From an uncultured Lachnospiraceae bacterium (GTDB lineage Bacteria; Bacillota; Clostridia; Lachnospirales; Lachnospiraceae): a stretch of DNA of 15,292 nt. The notes under the pieces were generated by a model. It was not told where the DNA came from and made no database searches. It saw nothing but the letters and a program-made list of their open reading frames with translations. The stretch lies in NCBI GenBank assembly GCA_947177925.1, contig CAMWWJ010000041.1, forward strand, positions 1-15,292, read 5' to 3'. Made by a program: the position numbers and the translations under genes. Below, one piece after another: positions 6,622-13,927 of this stretch. Each line of letters starts with the position of its first letter. The first letter of the stretch is position 1.

Positions 6622-7869
6622 GTGCAGATGCGCAAAAAAAGAATTTGCATGTTATTAGCTTTTGTATTGACTTTTTCGATTGTGACACCGGTACAGGCCA
6701 CTTCGATTTCAGATGCAAAAAATGCCAAAAAGAAAACAGAAAGCAATCTGAATGCGGTAAACAGTCAGATTGATTCTCTGCAGGGTCAAAAGGCGGCACT
6801 GGCAAATGAAGTGGAGCAGATGGATACCCAGCTGGTTGACATTTTAACAAGCATCAGTATCTGTAAGGAAGAAATCAACAATAAAGAAAAAGAAATACAG
6901 CAGGCCAAGGAAGAGCTGGAAGCAGCAAAGGTCCGGGAAGTGGAACAGGACGAAGCCATGAAGAAGCGGATAAAGTTCATGTATGAACAGGGTGACACCG
7001 CTTACCTGCAGCTTCTTTTGGAGTCAAAAAGCATAGCGGATCTGATTACCAAGGCTCAATATGTGGAAAAGGTATATGCCTATGATAAGGAGCTTTTGGA
7101 TGAATATAAAGAAACAAAGGAAACAGTAAAGACTCTGAAGGAAAATTTGGAAGAGGAAGAAGCGGACCTGCTTGCATCCAATTATGAACTGGAGCAGGAG
7201 CAGGCGGCTTTAGAGACTACGATTGCGGAAAAAAGGAACACCATTAAAAACTTTGACAGCAAGCTTGCCAGCGCCAAAAAACAGGCAGAAGCGTATAAGA
7301 GCCAGTTGAAGGAGCAGACGGCAAAGATTAAGAAGCTGGAAGAAGAAAAACAGAAGGAAAAAGAGGCACTGCAGGCACAGCTGGATGCTCAGGCAAAGAA
7401 GCCCTCAAAGGGTACTCCTCCCGCTTCCAATCCTGACAATTATAAAGCTCCTCAGAATGTGCCGGATGTTGATGACGGTTATGCAAAGGATGAACCGTCA
7501 AGCGCACCGGCGGATCCGGGAGACAGCTCCATGGGACAGCAGATTGCAAGCTATGCCTGTCAGTTTGTGGGAAATCCTTATAAGGCAGGAGGTACCAGCC
7601 TGACGGATGGTGCGGACTGTTCCGGTTTCGTCCAGTCTGTGTACAGGCACTTCGGGTATGTGCTTCCAAGAGATTCTACCAGCCAGAGAAGCGCCGGAAG
7701 AGCAGTGGATTATGCAAATGCCCAGCCTGGAGACATTATCTGTTATGCAGGTCATGTTGCCATTTATTTAGGAAACGGGCAAATCGTACATGCCAGCACT
7801 GAGCGGACAGGTATCAAGTACGGGAATGCTACATACCGAACCATATTAAGCGTTAGAAGAATTGTATAA
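6622..7869 (+). CDS. Secreted coiled-coil NlpC/P60 peptidoglycan endopeptidase
   Basis: The 415-residue exported cell-wall hydrolase has a signal peptide at 1-26 (RICMLLAFVLTFSIVTPVQA) and a long coiled coil at about 30-257 (heptad-rich E/K/Q sequence like the PcsB/CwlO N-terminal domains). A Pro/Asp-rich linker covers 258-300, and a C-terminal NlpC/P60 papain-like domain covers 305-415. The catalytic residues are visible: Cys333 (DGADCSGFVQ), His378 (YAGHVAIYLG) and His390 (IVHAS). PcsB/CwlO-type proteins are commonly gated by FtsEX at growth or division sites. The GTG at 6622 sits six bases after AAGGA; the ATG at 6628 is a possible alternative, and both keep the signal peptide. It lies 10 bases behind the foldase lipoprotein gene, probably in the same operon. 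Confidence 0.93.
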   Translation: MQMRKKRICMLLAFVLTFSIVTPVQATSISDAKNAKKKTESNLNAVNSQIDSLQGQKAALANEVEQMDTQLVDILTSISICKEEINNKEKEIQQAKEELEAAKVREVEQDEAMKKRIKFMYEQGDTAYLQLLLESKSIADLITKAQYVEKVYAYDKELLDEYKETKETVKTLKENLEEEEADLLASNYELEQEQAALETTIAEKRNTIKNFDSKLASAKKQAEAYKSQLKEQTAKIKKLEEEKQKEKEALQAQLDAQAKKPSKGTPPASNPDNYKAPQNVPDVDDGYAKDEPSSAPADPGDSSMGQQIASYACQFVGNPYKAGGTSLTDGADCSGFVQSVYRHFGYVLPRDSTSQRSAGRAVDYANAQPGDIICYAGHVAIYLGNGQIVHASTERTGIKYGNATYRTILSVRRIV

Positions 7870-7880
7870 TGCATATTGGG

Positions 7881-7914
7881 AAAAGTAGATGCTAAAGTGT
7901 CTGCTTTTTCTTTT
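7881..7914 (+). terminator. Probable intrinsic terminator after the NlpC/P60 gene
   Basis: AAAAGTAGA (7881-7889) pairs with TCTGCTTTT (7900-7908) with one G-T wobble, around a 10-base loop, followed by TCTTTTC. The stem is A/T-rich and of medium strength. Confidence 0.55.
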
Positions 7915-7973
7915 CTCAATTTTATTGTTAACAGAGCATCCAGGCAAAAGCAAATCGGAAAGGAATAGAAGCC

Positions 7974-8594
7974 ATGAAAAAACTGCCGAGAGATTTTTAC
8001 ACAAGAAGCACCCTGGAGGTTGCTAAAGACTTACTGGGTAAGGTATTGGTACATGAAACACCGGAAGGAATTACAAAGGGAAAAATCGTGGAGGTAGAGG
8101 CTTATTGCGGAGTCGCTGACAAAGGTGCCCATGCATACGGCGGACTGCGTACGGACAGGACGGAAATCATGTTCGGGCCGGGAGGATTTTCCTATGTGTA
8201 TCTCATATACGGAATGCATAGCTGTATGAATATCGTAACAGAAAAGAAGGAAGTGCCGGAATGTGTATTTTTAAGGGCGCTTGAGCCGGTAGAAGGCATG
8301 GAACTGATGGAAAAGCGGAGAAAAACAGACAAGCTTAAGAATCTGTGCAACGGTCCCGGCAAGCTCTGCCAGGCAATGGGAATTGACAGAAGCTGTTATG
8401 GACTGGATCTGCTTGGAGAGCAGTTGTATGTAGAGTATCCGGAAAAAAACAGGAAAACAGGTTTGGAGCAGGAAGAAGAGCCATTTGAAATCGTTGCTTC
8501 TAAAAGAATCAACATTGATTATGCGGAGGAGGCAAAGGACTTCCTCTGGAGGTTTTCCATTAAGGGGAACCCTTTTGTTTCGGCGAAGGTCTGA
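7974..8594 (+). CDS. mpg: 3-methyladenine DNA glycosylase (AAG/MPG family)
   Basis: The 206-residue enzyme flips out and removes alkylated or deaminated purines (3-methyladenine, hypoxanthine, ethenoadenine) at the start of base excision repair. The family signature is clear: FYTRSTLEVAKDLLGKVLVH near the N terminus, then IVEVEAYCG with the catalytic Glu42. Tyr44 and His53 correspond to human AAG Tyr127 and His136. The DNA-binding strand-helix region is FGPGGFSYVYLIYGMHSCMN (67-86), followed by CNGPGKLCQAMGI. The length is normal for bacterial members. An AAGGAAT site precedes the ATG. It seems to be transcribed alone or with the downstream ylmH; a long hairpin lies right after the stop. It is unrelated to E. 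coli Tag or AlkA. Confidence 0.95.
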   Translation: MKKLPRDFYTRSTLEVAKDLLGKVLVHETPEGITKGKIVEVEAYCGVADKGAHAYGGLRTDRTEIMFGPGGFSYVYLIYGMHSCMNIVTEKKEVPECVFLRALEPVEGMELMEKRRKTDKLKNLCNGPGKLCQAMGIDRSCYGLDLLGEQLYVEYPEKNRKTGLEQEEEPFEIVASKRINIDYAEEAKDFLWRFSIKGNPFVSAKV

Positions 8595-8600
8595 CGTTGG

Positions 8601-8659
8601 GGAAATCCCTTTTCAGCCGGCGCTTCTCTCACAGGCGCCCGGACTGGAAATGGATTTCC
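8601..8659. repeat. Long imperfect inverted repeat (hairpin) between mpg and ylmH
   Basis: The left arm is 8601-8623 (starts GGAAATCC, ends GCCGGCGC), the loop 8624-8633, and the right arm 8634-8659 (starts GGCGCCCGG, ends GGATTTCC). The outer eight pairs are perfect; inside there are one mismatch, one wobble and two single-base bulges over about 23 pairs. It is more GC-rich than its surroundings. No T-tract follows, so it is not a canonical terminator. It may be an RNA processing or stability element, or a palindromic repeat unit. Confidence 0.6.
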
Positions 8660-8729
8660 GTGAAATTGATATGGTATGAAGCTGTAGTGGAAAACAGATA
8701 ATGACAGAATGAAAGGTGAGGCTTGAAAT

Positions 8730-9491
8730 ATGGCACAGTCAGAAGAAGAATTATTGAAAAAGAGGCTTTTGGAGCTGGCGGACAGGGCATATGAAAGGAA
8801 TCAATATACCTTTAGCGGTTTTTTAAGCCCGGGAGAAGTGAATGCCTTTTATGAGATAGAAGGGCAGACTGCTTATATAGGCTATGAGCTGTTCGGGGGA
8901 GTGGAACAGGCGGAGCGGGTAATGCTCCGGTTTGGCAGTGAAGGCATGTTTGGATATTTGGAGGAGTTTCCTATTGCCTGCCTGATAGTGGAGCCTCTGA
9001 TTCAAAAGTTTTCCGATGCCCTGACCCATCGGGATTTTCTGGGGGCTTTGATGAATTTGGGAATCGAAAGAAATACTCTGGGGGATATTGTGGTAAAGGG
9101 AGCAAAGGCTTACCTGTTTTGTATGGATTCCATGGCAGATTTTATTATGGAGAATCTTACAAAGGTAAAACATACCCATGTAAGGTGTATTAGAAGCAAG
9201 GAAATACCGGAAGAAGTAAAGCCGGAGCTTAAGGAGGAAACCATCCTTGTAAGCTCGGAACGGTTAGACGGAGTGGTTGCAAAGGCATATCATCTGTCCA
9301 GAAGTCAGGCGGTGGAGATTTTCCGGGAAAAAAGGGTTTTTGTAGATGGCAGGCTTTGTGAGAACAATAGCAGGGTTCCCAAAAGCCGGGAGGTGGTTTC
9401 TGTCCGGGGCTTTGGGAAATTTTTGTATGTGGGCAGAGAGTATGAGACCAAAAAGGGGAAGAGTGCAGTGAAAATTTGCAGGTATGTGTAG
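8730..9491 (+). CDS. ylmH: YlmH family S4-domain RNA-binding protein
   Basis: The 253-residue cytosolic protein has the YlmH N-terminal region (SGFLSPGEVNAFYE at about 29-42; TLGDI at 116-120 within the conserved HRDFLGALMNLGIERNTLGD block) and a C-terminal S4 RNA-binding domain at about 176-236 (SERLDGVVAKAYHLSRSQAV, FVDGRLCENNSRVPKSREVV). YlmH of Bacillus subtilis binds the 50S subunit and can take part in ribosome-associated quality control, and it also affects cell division when deleted in some species. In many Firmicutes it sits in the ylm/sep cluster beside ftsZ and divIVA; here it stands beside mpg. The GGTGAG site lies 9 bases before the ATG. The minus-strand frames opposite it are shadows. 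Confidence 0.92.
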   Translation: MAQSEEELLKKRLLELADRAYERNQYTFSGFLSPGEVNAFYEIEGQTAYIGYELFGGVEQAERVMLRFGSEGMFGYLEEFPIACLIVEPLIQKFSDALTHRDFLGALMNLGIERNTLGDIVVKGAKAYLFCMDSMADFIMENLTKVKHTHVRCIRSKEIPEEVKPELKEETILVSSERLDGVVAKAYHLSRSQAVEIFREKRVFVDGRLCENNSRVPKSREVVSVRGFGKFLYVGREYETKKGKSAVKICRYV

Positions 9492-9582
9492 AGATATGAA
9501 AAATGTCTTGCAAGAAAATGCTGGCTTGATTCTATCTTTTTTGTTAAAATAAAAAATAAAAACAAAGTTAGGGGGCAATTGT

Positions 9583-10263
9583 ATGCAGTATAAGATTTTA
9601 GGTGATACAATGCCGGCAGTAGAAGTTACGTTTGATGCGCCTGGAGAGTCCATGTACACTCAGTCGGGAGGGATGGCATGGATGACAGAAGGGATTTCCA
9701 TGGATTCCAATATGAGAGGCGGACTTGGAAAAAGCATTGGAAGGATGTTTGCGGGAGAATCCCTGTTCATGGCTACTTATAAGGCGGAAAGAGCAGGCAC
9801 TACCATTGCTTTTGCTTCAACCGTAGCAGGAGAAATCATGCCTGTAAATATTGGACCAAACGGCGGTCTGATCTGCCAGAAGGGGGCATTTCTCTGTGCC
9901 CAGGAAAGTGTTAATCTTTCTATTACATTTACGAAAAGATTTTCAGCCGGATTATTTGGCGGAGAAGGATTTATCTTACAGGATATTTCCGGAAGCGGTA
10001 TGGTATTTTTGGAGATTGACGGCAATAAGGTGGTAAAGGACTTGGCGCCGGGGGAAGTGTTGAAGGTAGACACTGGAAATGTGGTTGGATTTGAGAAGAG
10101 TGTTTCTTATGAGATTGAAACAGTGAAGGGCCTTAAGAATATTTTCCTTGGTGGGGAAGGATTATTTCTTACCAGACTGGTAGGACCGGGGAAGGTTATT
10201 TTGCAGACGCAGAACTTTAATGAGTTTGCGGGCAGGATTATTCGGATGGTTCCGTCGAAGTAG
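9583..10263 (+). CDS. AIM24 / TIGR00266 family protein
   Basis: The 226-residue protein is rich in Gly and beta strands, with the family pattern MQYKILGDTMPAVEVTFDAP, GESMYTQSGGMAWM, FMATYKAERAGTTIAFAS, PGEVLKVDTGNVVGFE, and a C-terminal FLTRLVGPGKVILQT. It belongs to the tryptophan RNA-binding attenuator-like AIM24 fold (TIGR00266), widespread in bacteria with no settled biochemical role; the yeast namesake is a mitochondrial inner-membrane factor. There is no signal peptide or membrane helix. AGGGGG precedes the ATG. It is probably a single-gene unit with its own promoter in the 91-base gap, though I could not pick a convincing promoter there. Confidence 0.9.
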   Translation: MQYKILGDTMPAVEVTFDAPGESMYTQSGGMAWMTEGISMDSNMRGGLGKSIGRMFAGESLFMATYKAERAGTTIAFASTVAGEIMPVNIGPNGGLICQKGAFLCAQESVNLSITFTKRFSAGLFGGEGFILQDISGSGMVFLEIDGNKVVKDLAPGEVLKVDTGNVVGFEKSVSYEIETVKGLKNIFLGGEGLFLTRLVGPGKVILQTQNFNEFAGRIIRMVPSK

Positions 10264-10286
10264 ATAATATTGAAAGGAAAGTTAAA

Positions 10287-11033
10287 ATGAATCAGATAAA
10301 AAGAAAAAAACCAATTATAATTTCTCTTTGCGCATTGCTTTTTAGCAGCATACTGTTGCAGGGGTGCAGCTCTATGAGAGGCATTCTGCTTGATATTGAA
10401 ATTTCGGGTTGCAAAGTACCTATGGATGGAAAAATACAAGAAGTTTATGACAATGGGCTTGTTCTGTGTGAAACGAATGGCACTATTGTTGATTTGGCTT
10501 CCTGTGAAGAAATGAAAGGAATGACTTACAGTTTAGAACTCTTACATATCGGTGTTCCAACAAGTGATGGAAAAGCAATACCATCGGGTATGAGGGTATA
10601 TGTTTATAATGATTCTTTTACCAGCCAGCCTTTGGAAAAATGCAAGATATACGATATGACGGTATCAGATGGATATGGCAGTCCGGATGAAGTCAGCATT
10701 ACTGTAAATGGAAAAGATATTTTTCAAACAGAACCGTCAGAGTTTTTAGCCCACTTGGAAGAACTTGGCATTGCTTTTGATGAGGATAAAAAAACTGAAT
10801 TTTTAGAAAGTTCCACTGGAGAATATATTACAAGGCGTCAGGGCAATTATATATATGGCTTGCATTCCGGTGAAGAGGAAGTTTCATGGCCTGATAGAGA
10901 TGACTTTCGTGATGAAGATGGAGTAGTGGATGAAGAGGCATATGAGGCCGCATGTAAAGAAGCGGAAGATAGTGCCGGTCTTGTTGTTACGGAATTTGAA
11001 TTTGAAAAATTAATAGAAAAGTCTTATAACTAA
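10287..11033 (+). CDS. Lipoprotein of unknown function
   Basis: The 248-residue product has a basic N terminus (NQIKRKKP), a hydrophobic stretch and the lipobox LLQGC (Cys27), so it is lipidated and held on the outer face of the membrane. The mature part begins with a short beta-rich region (GKIQEVYDNGLVLCETNG), then DMTVSDGYGSPDEVSITVNG, and ends with a strongly acidic helical tail (DRDDFRDEDGVVDEEAYEAA). I recognise no named family. AAAGGAAAG precedes the ATG, 23 bases after the AIM24 gene. The membrane protein gene begins 43 bases downstream, so these two may function together. Codon use is more AT-rich than in the upstream core genes, which suggests accessory DNA. Confidence 0.8.
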   Translation: MNQIKRKKPIIISLCALLFSSILLQGCSSMRGILLDIEISGCKVPMDGKIQEVYDNGLVLCETNGTIVDLASCEEMKGMTYSLELLHIGVPTSDGKAIPSGMRVYVYNDSFTSQPLEKCKIYDMTVSDGYGSPDEVSITVNGKDIFQTEPSEFLAHLEELGIAFDEDKKTEFLESSTGEYITRRQGNYIYGLHSGEEEVSWPDRDDFRDEDGVVDEEAYEAACKEAEDSAGLVVTEFEFEKLIEKSYN

Positions 11034-11076
11034 AATAGGTTAATTGATAATTTCATGCATAAGAGGAATATTAAAA

Positions 11077-11964
11077 GTGGAAGACCTTGATAAAGAATTA
11101 CTTAAATGGGCGGAGGCACCAAAAGTAATAGAGGAAGAAACCCGCAAAATGGTACAAAGCAGACATAGATTCTGGGTTTCATTTTTAAAAATACTTGTAG
11201 CCATAGCGGCAGGATTTATATTCTCAAAAGGGGGGGCATTTTGTATATGTATAGGCATTTTTTGTTATTTGGGGGCATTTGCAGAAGCTGTCACCTATTA
11301 TGAAGATGAGCGATACTTGAAAAAGGGGATTACGAAAGAGAAGATACGAGTAAAAACAGTATTATTAAATGAAGTAATTACCAAATATACTGGCAGCAGG
11401 TATTCTCCGGTAGATAAGTATTTAAAAATTTCTTACCATATGGGAGATGAAAAGATTGTTAGAGAAACACGAGATTATAACTATGATATAGGGCTTTTGG
11501 GATATGATTTAGTGGGCTTTTATGGTAAAAAAATTACAGTAACCTATTACAATAAAGAGTTTTATATATTGAATCATGTTTATTTAGAGTTTGATGAGGA
11601 AGAGCTGAAGGCGGAAGAAAGGACAGAATCCTTAAAAAATCCAGAAACGGCTGTGAGAAATCTTGTAGAAAGTAAAGATGAAAAACAAAGTATTAGAAAA
11701 AGGTTAGAAGAGGAATATAAACATCAGCGTGATTATAAGATGGCAGAATATCTTTTGATTTTCTTTCTGTTTGTGGATGGTGTTATAGGTTGTATGTCTT
11801 TATGTTTTTCCGGTATGCATAGGGTCATTTATATGATGGCAGGCGGCTTCACAATTTTTATGCTTGGAATTTGTTTTATGGAATGGGTTTCCTGTAGAAA
11901 GCATAGTGGCAGGATTTGGAGTAAGGCAAAACTTCGAAAGGTGCATAAAGAATTAGAAGGATGA
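11077..11964 (+). CDS. Membrane protein of unknown function, two helix pairs around a soluble domain
   Basis: There is no ATG at the front of this frame. The GTG at 11077 has AAGAGGA nine bases upstream, so I chose it; a TTG at 11044 has no ribosome binding site. That gives 295 residues: a charged N terminus, a hydrophobic region at about 34-70 (SFLKILVAIAAGFIFS, then FCICIGIFCYLGAF), a soluble domain of about 150 residues rich in Tyr and beta strands (LKISYHMGDEKIVRETRDYN, ITVTYYNKEFYILNH), a Lys/Glu-rich helix (180-222), and two more helices at 224-246 and 249-272. This helix-beta domain-helix layout resembles DUF3592-like proteins, but I cannot assign it. It is probably co-transcribed with the preceding lipoprotein gene, and a strong terminator follows. 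Confidence 0.75.
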   Translation: MEDLDKELLKWAEAPKVIEEETRKMVQSRHRFWVSFLKILVAIAAGFIFSKGGAFCICIGIFCYLGAFAEAVTYYEDERYLKKGITKEKIRVKTVLLNEVITKYTGSRYSPVDKYLKISYHMGDEKIVRETRDYNYDIGLLGYDLVGFYGKKITVTYYNKEFYILNHVYLEFDEEELKAEERTESLKNPETAVRNLVESKDEKQSIRKRLEEEYKHQRDYKMAEYLLIFFLFVDGVIGCMSLCFSGMHRVIYMMAGGFTIFMLGICFMEWVSCRKHSGRIWSKAKLRKVHKELEG

Positions 11965-11966
11965 AG

Positions 11967-12010
11967 AAAAATAAGGTGCTTACCAAATTAACTGGTAGCA
12001 CCTTATTTTT
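11967..12010. terminator. Strong bidirectional terminator
   Basis: The left arm 11967-11985 and right arm 11993-12010 form an 18-bp stem with one bulged T, around the loop AATTAAC. The outer part is A/T pairs, so it gives T-tracts on both strands (TTATTTTT on plus, mirrored on minus). It separates two convergent genes and begins three bases after the first stop. Confidence 0.9.
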
Positions 12011-12011
12011 A

Positions 12012-12542
12012 TCACAAAGGTTTCAATACTGAGAAATTCATCTCTTCTCCGTTTATCTGCTGGCCCATATATTGTTCTATAAAATCAAAATATCCATTTG
12101 CCCCGTTGCGTTTCTCCCACATATCAATGGATTCTTTTATTCTGAGCAGACATATGACAGGCTCCTTATAGTAGTCATGTAGCTGCGAAAGGTCAGAAAT
12201 ATCGAGGGTCAAATCTGCCTGAATTACTTCTTTTATTTCTGGATTGGTCAAAGGATCAAAAGCCATTAGCAGGGCCGTTTCCAATCTGCAATTGTCTTCG
12301 TTACGAAATTTGCTGGTGTCATAGCTGGCTTCGGTATAGTTTTCTTTAAGGCGGAACAGAACCAAAGCAATAGCTTCACGTAGTCTCCGGCTGTTAGATG
12401 CCGGATAGCTTCGGTGTATTTTTAAGACATTTCCTTCTAACGGCAGGAGCATCATAGTGTGAGCCTCTTCGGTGCCAGATTTAATTTTTCCGAATTCCTT
12501 TTCCATTTCATTATAGATTTTTTCAAATTGATATAACTGCAT
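12012..12542 (-). CDS. Cytosolic protein of unknown function
   Basis: The frame is open from a GTG at 12590, but the only good ribosome binding site is AAAGGAGA (12558-12551). It lies nine bases before the ATG at 12542 and only three before the ATG at 12548; I chose 12542 (176 residues). The protein is mainly helical and charged, with no signal or membrane helix (LYQFEKIYNEMEKEFGKIKS, RRLREAIALVLFRLKENYTE, PVICLLRIKESIDMWEKRNG). I recognise no family or catalytic motif. The moderately hydrophobic middle (LETALLMAFDPLTNPEIKEV) may be a packing core. It sits alone on the minus strand in an AT-rich accessory stretch, so a cargo gene is plausible, but nothing in the sequence gives a function. Confidence 0.7.
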   Translation of the reverse strand: MQLYQFEKIYNEMEKEFGKIKSGTEEAHTMMLLPLEGNVLKIHRSYPASNSRRLREAIALVLFRLKENYTEASYDTSKFRNEDNCRLETALLMAFDPLTNPEIKEVIQADLTLDISDLSQLHDYYKEPVICLLRIKESIDMWEKRNGANGYFDFIEQYMGQQINGEEMNFSVLKPL

Positions 12543-12619
12543 ATTCATTGTCTCCTTTGCATTGTCATTAAGGTGAAGTTCAAGATTCACCTAAGAATCA
12601 TAATTAAAAATCTCAAATC

Positions 12620-12645
12620 TTTACGTGTTTATTGTGGCACGTAAA
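12620..12645. repeat. 8-bp perfect inverted repeat upstream of the 12012-12542 gene
   Basis: TTTACGTG (12620-12627) and CACGTAAA (12638-12645) flank a 10-base centre. It lies about 80 bases upstream of the minus-strand start and no gene ends here, so an operator is more likely than a terminator. The rest of the gap up to 12690 shows nothing recognisable. Confidence 0.35.
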
Positions 12646-12690
12646 GAGAGTAAATGCAATAAAAAATTGTTATGTGAGAGGGGAAAAGAA

Positions 12691-12776
12691 GGAGAAAAAC
12701 ATGTAATATAATTTTGCTCGTATGCGTTTTAAGTAGTTTGGTAAAGAGAGAATAATATTTCACAAAATAATGAAAT
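12691..12776 (+). repeat. Direct repeat copy A, left of the GNAT / toxin-antitoxin block
   Basis: This 86-base AT-rich stretch aligns with 14283-14370 in the same orientation. The shared blocks include TTTTGCTCGT.TGCGT.TTAA, GT.AAG..AG.ATAATATTT and ACAAAATAAT.AAAT. By-eye identity is about 80% with two single-base gaps. No reading frame is conserved between the copies: the frame of copy B is interrupted here by TAA. Confidence 0.7.
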
Positions 12777-12799
12777 AGAAGTCTTGCTTGTTTAGCATC

Positions 12800-12828
12800 T
12801 TCAAATTGTGCACTGAAAAAGTTATAAT
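12800..12828 (+). promoter_or_regulatory. Sigma-A promoter for the GNAT gene
   Basis: TTCAAA (12800-12805), a 17-base spacer, and a perfect TATAAT (12823-12828). The -10 is covered by a small dyad, AAGTTA-TAA-TAACTT (12820-12834), which could bind a regulator. Transcription would begin near 12835, about 49 bases before the ATG. Confidence 0.55.
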
Positions 12829-12883
12829 AACTTATGATAACCATAAAAAGTATGAATGAATTAGATTTTGAAAGGAAAAAGTA

Positions 12884-13366
12884 ATGAATATAGAAATCGT
12901 TTCAGCCTATAAATATTCACAAGAAATAAGCATGTTATTTTCAGAATACACAAATATGTTAATAGCCAATGACAGTTCATTCCAGAAATACCTTGATATT
13001 CAGCGTTATGATGAAGAAATAAAGCATTTGGAAACAAAATATGGTGTTCCATACGGACGGTTGTATCTAGCTTATTGCGATGGGGAAGCGGCAGGTTGTA
13101 TCGGACTAAGAAAAATTGATGAACAGAATTGTGAAATGAAGCGCCTTTATGTAAGGACGCAATTTAGAGGAAAAAAGATTGGGGAGCAACTGGTTCAGAA
13201 AATTATAATGGACGCAAAAGAAATTGGATATTCTTATATGCTGCTGGACACACTCCCTTTTTTAGAGAGGGCAATCCTTGTGTATAAGAAGTTCGGATTT
13301 TACACGATAGAATGTTATAATAACAGTCCAATGAGTACATCGATATATATGAAATTAGATTTGTGA
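12884..13366 (+). CDS. GNAT family N-acetyltransferase
   Basis: The 160-residue single-domain enzyme transfers acetyl from acetyl-CoA to an amine; the substrate is not known. Strand beta-4 and motif A are clear: CEMKRLYVRTQFRGKKIGEQ at 84-103, with the pyrophosphate-binding loop RGKKIG. Motif B is present as ILVYKKFGFYTIECYNNSPM (131-150). The N-terminal part (LDIQRYDEEIKHLETKYG) resembles acetyltransferases that act on free small molecules. The ATG follows AAAGGAAAAAG. It has its own promoter. It is flanked on the left by repeat copy A and on the right by a decayed gene fragment and a toxin-antitoxin operon. The base composition is AT-rich, like its neighbours. Confidence 0.9.
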   Translation: MNIEIVSAYKYSQEISMLFSEYTNMLIANDSSFQKYLDIQRYDEEIKHLETKYGVPYGRLYLAYCDGEAAGCIGLRKIDEQNCEMKRLYVRTQFRGKKIGEQLVQKIIMDAKEIGYSYMLLDTLPFLERAILVYKKFGFYTIECYNNSPMSTSIYMKLDL

Positions 13367-13375
13367 TTTTCGTTT

Positions 13376-13538
13376 TACCCTCTAAATACATCAGGCGAAT
13401 ATTTCGCAGCACCCTATGAAGAATATTACAGCCACAAAGGCTACAGAATTGCGATATGTATTTAAGAGACGTTTGTCAAAATCGTCTAATCTGCCAAAGG
13501 ATTCTATCATCATATATTCATCGGAGTCTAAGTGGTAA
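13376..13538 (+). pseudogene. Possible frameshifted remnant of a small protein gene
   Basis: Directly after the GNAT gene, one frame reads YPLNTSGEYFAAPYEEYYSH, then KGYRIAICI and a stop at 13463. The next frame continues at 13467 with RRLSKSSNLPKDSIIIYSSE, then SKW and a stop at 13536. The two segments read as natural protein (Tyr-rich strand, then Ser/Lys-rich end), as expected for one gene broken by a single-base change. No start codon or ribosome binding site fits. I do not recognise the family; chance is possible. Confidence 0.3.
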
Positions 13539-13572
13539 GATAAGTTTTATGAATAAATACATAATTATTAAA

Positions 13573-13614
13573 TATAATAATGTTGTAAAGCAAAATCATG
13601 ACAAATGCTTTACA
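13573..13614 (+). promoter_or_regulatory. Promoter -10 and operator of the toxin-antitoxin operon
   Basis: TATAAT (13573-13578) is followed by a perfect 9-bp inverted repeat, TGTAAAGCA (13584-13592) and TGCTTTACA (13606-13614). The 13-base centre contains the hexamer palindrome TCATGA. The expected start site (about 13585) falls in the left arm, the usual position for autorepression by a RelB-type antitoxin. The -35 (TGAATA at 13550) is weak. Confidence 0.6.
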
Positions 13615-13663
13615 GAGAATTTGGAGCATGGTAGAATTAAATTACAGAAAAGGAGTGGTGATT

Positions 13664-13924
13664 ATGGCACAAGCAATGATTAACTTTCGTATGGATGAAG
13701 AGCTAAAGAAAAATATGGAAGAAACATGCAAAGATTTAGGATTGAGCATGACAACTGCATTTACTATATTTGCGAAAAAAATGACAAGAGAAAAAAGAAT
13801 TCCGTTTGAGGTATCTATAGATCCATTCTATTCTGAGAGTAATATGGCACATTTGGATAAGGTGATAGGGGATATTGAATCTGGGAAAGCTGTTCTTACG
13901 GAGCACGAACTGATTGAGGATTAG
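13664..13924 (+). CDS. relB: RelB/DinJ family antitoxin
   Basis: The 86-residue protein begins at the ATG at 13664, eight bases after AGGAG; an in-frame upstream ATG at 13598 lies inside the operator region and has no ribosome binding site. The N terminus, INFRMDEELKKNMEETCKDL then GLSMTTAFTIFAKKM, is the ribbon-helix-helix DNA-binding domain of RelB/DinJ antitoxins. The C terminus (MAHLDKVIGDIESGKAVLTE) is the toxin-wrapping part. It would neutralise the YoeB toxin and repress its own promoter through the 9-bp inverted repeat upstream. The toxin gene begins three bases after its stop. Confidence 0.93.
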   Translation: MAQAMINFRMDEELKKNMEETCKDLGLSMTTAFTIFAKKMTREKRIPFEVSIDPFYSESNMAHLDKVIGDIESGKAVLTEHELIED

Positions 13925-13927
13925 TGT

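Noticed and set aside
8485..8679. Plus-strand open frame of 64 codons overlapping the mpg end
   Set aside because: Out-of-frame shadow of mpg that runs through the long hairpin; no start signal.
12629..12844. Minus-strand open frame of 71 codons in the gap before the GNAT gene
   Set aside because: AT-rich chance frame across repeat copy A and the GNAT promoter, with no ribosome binding site.
13456..13683. Plus-strand open frame of 75 codons
   Set aside because: It runs through the toxin-antitoxin promoter and operator into relB in another frame, and has no ribosome binding site.
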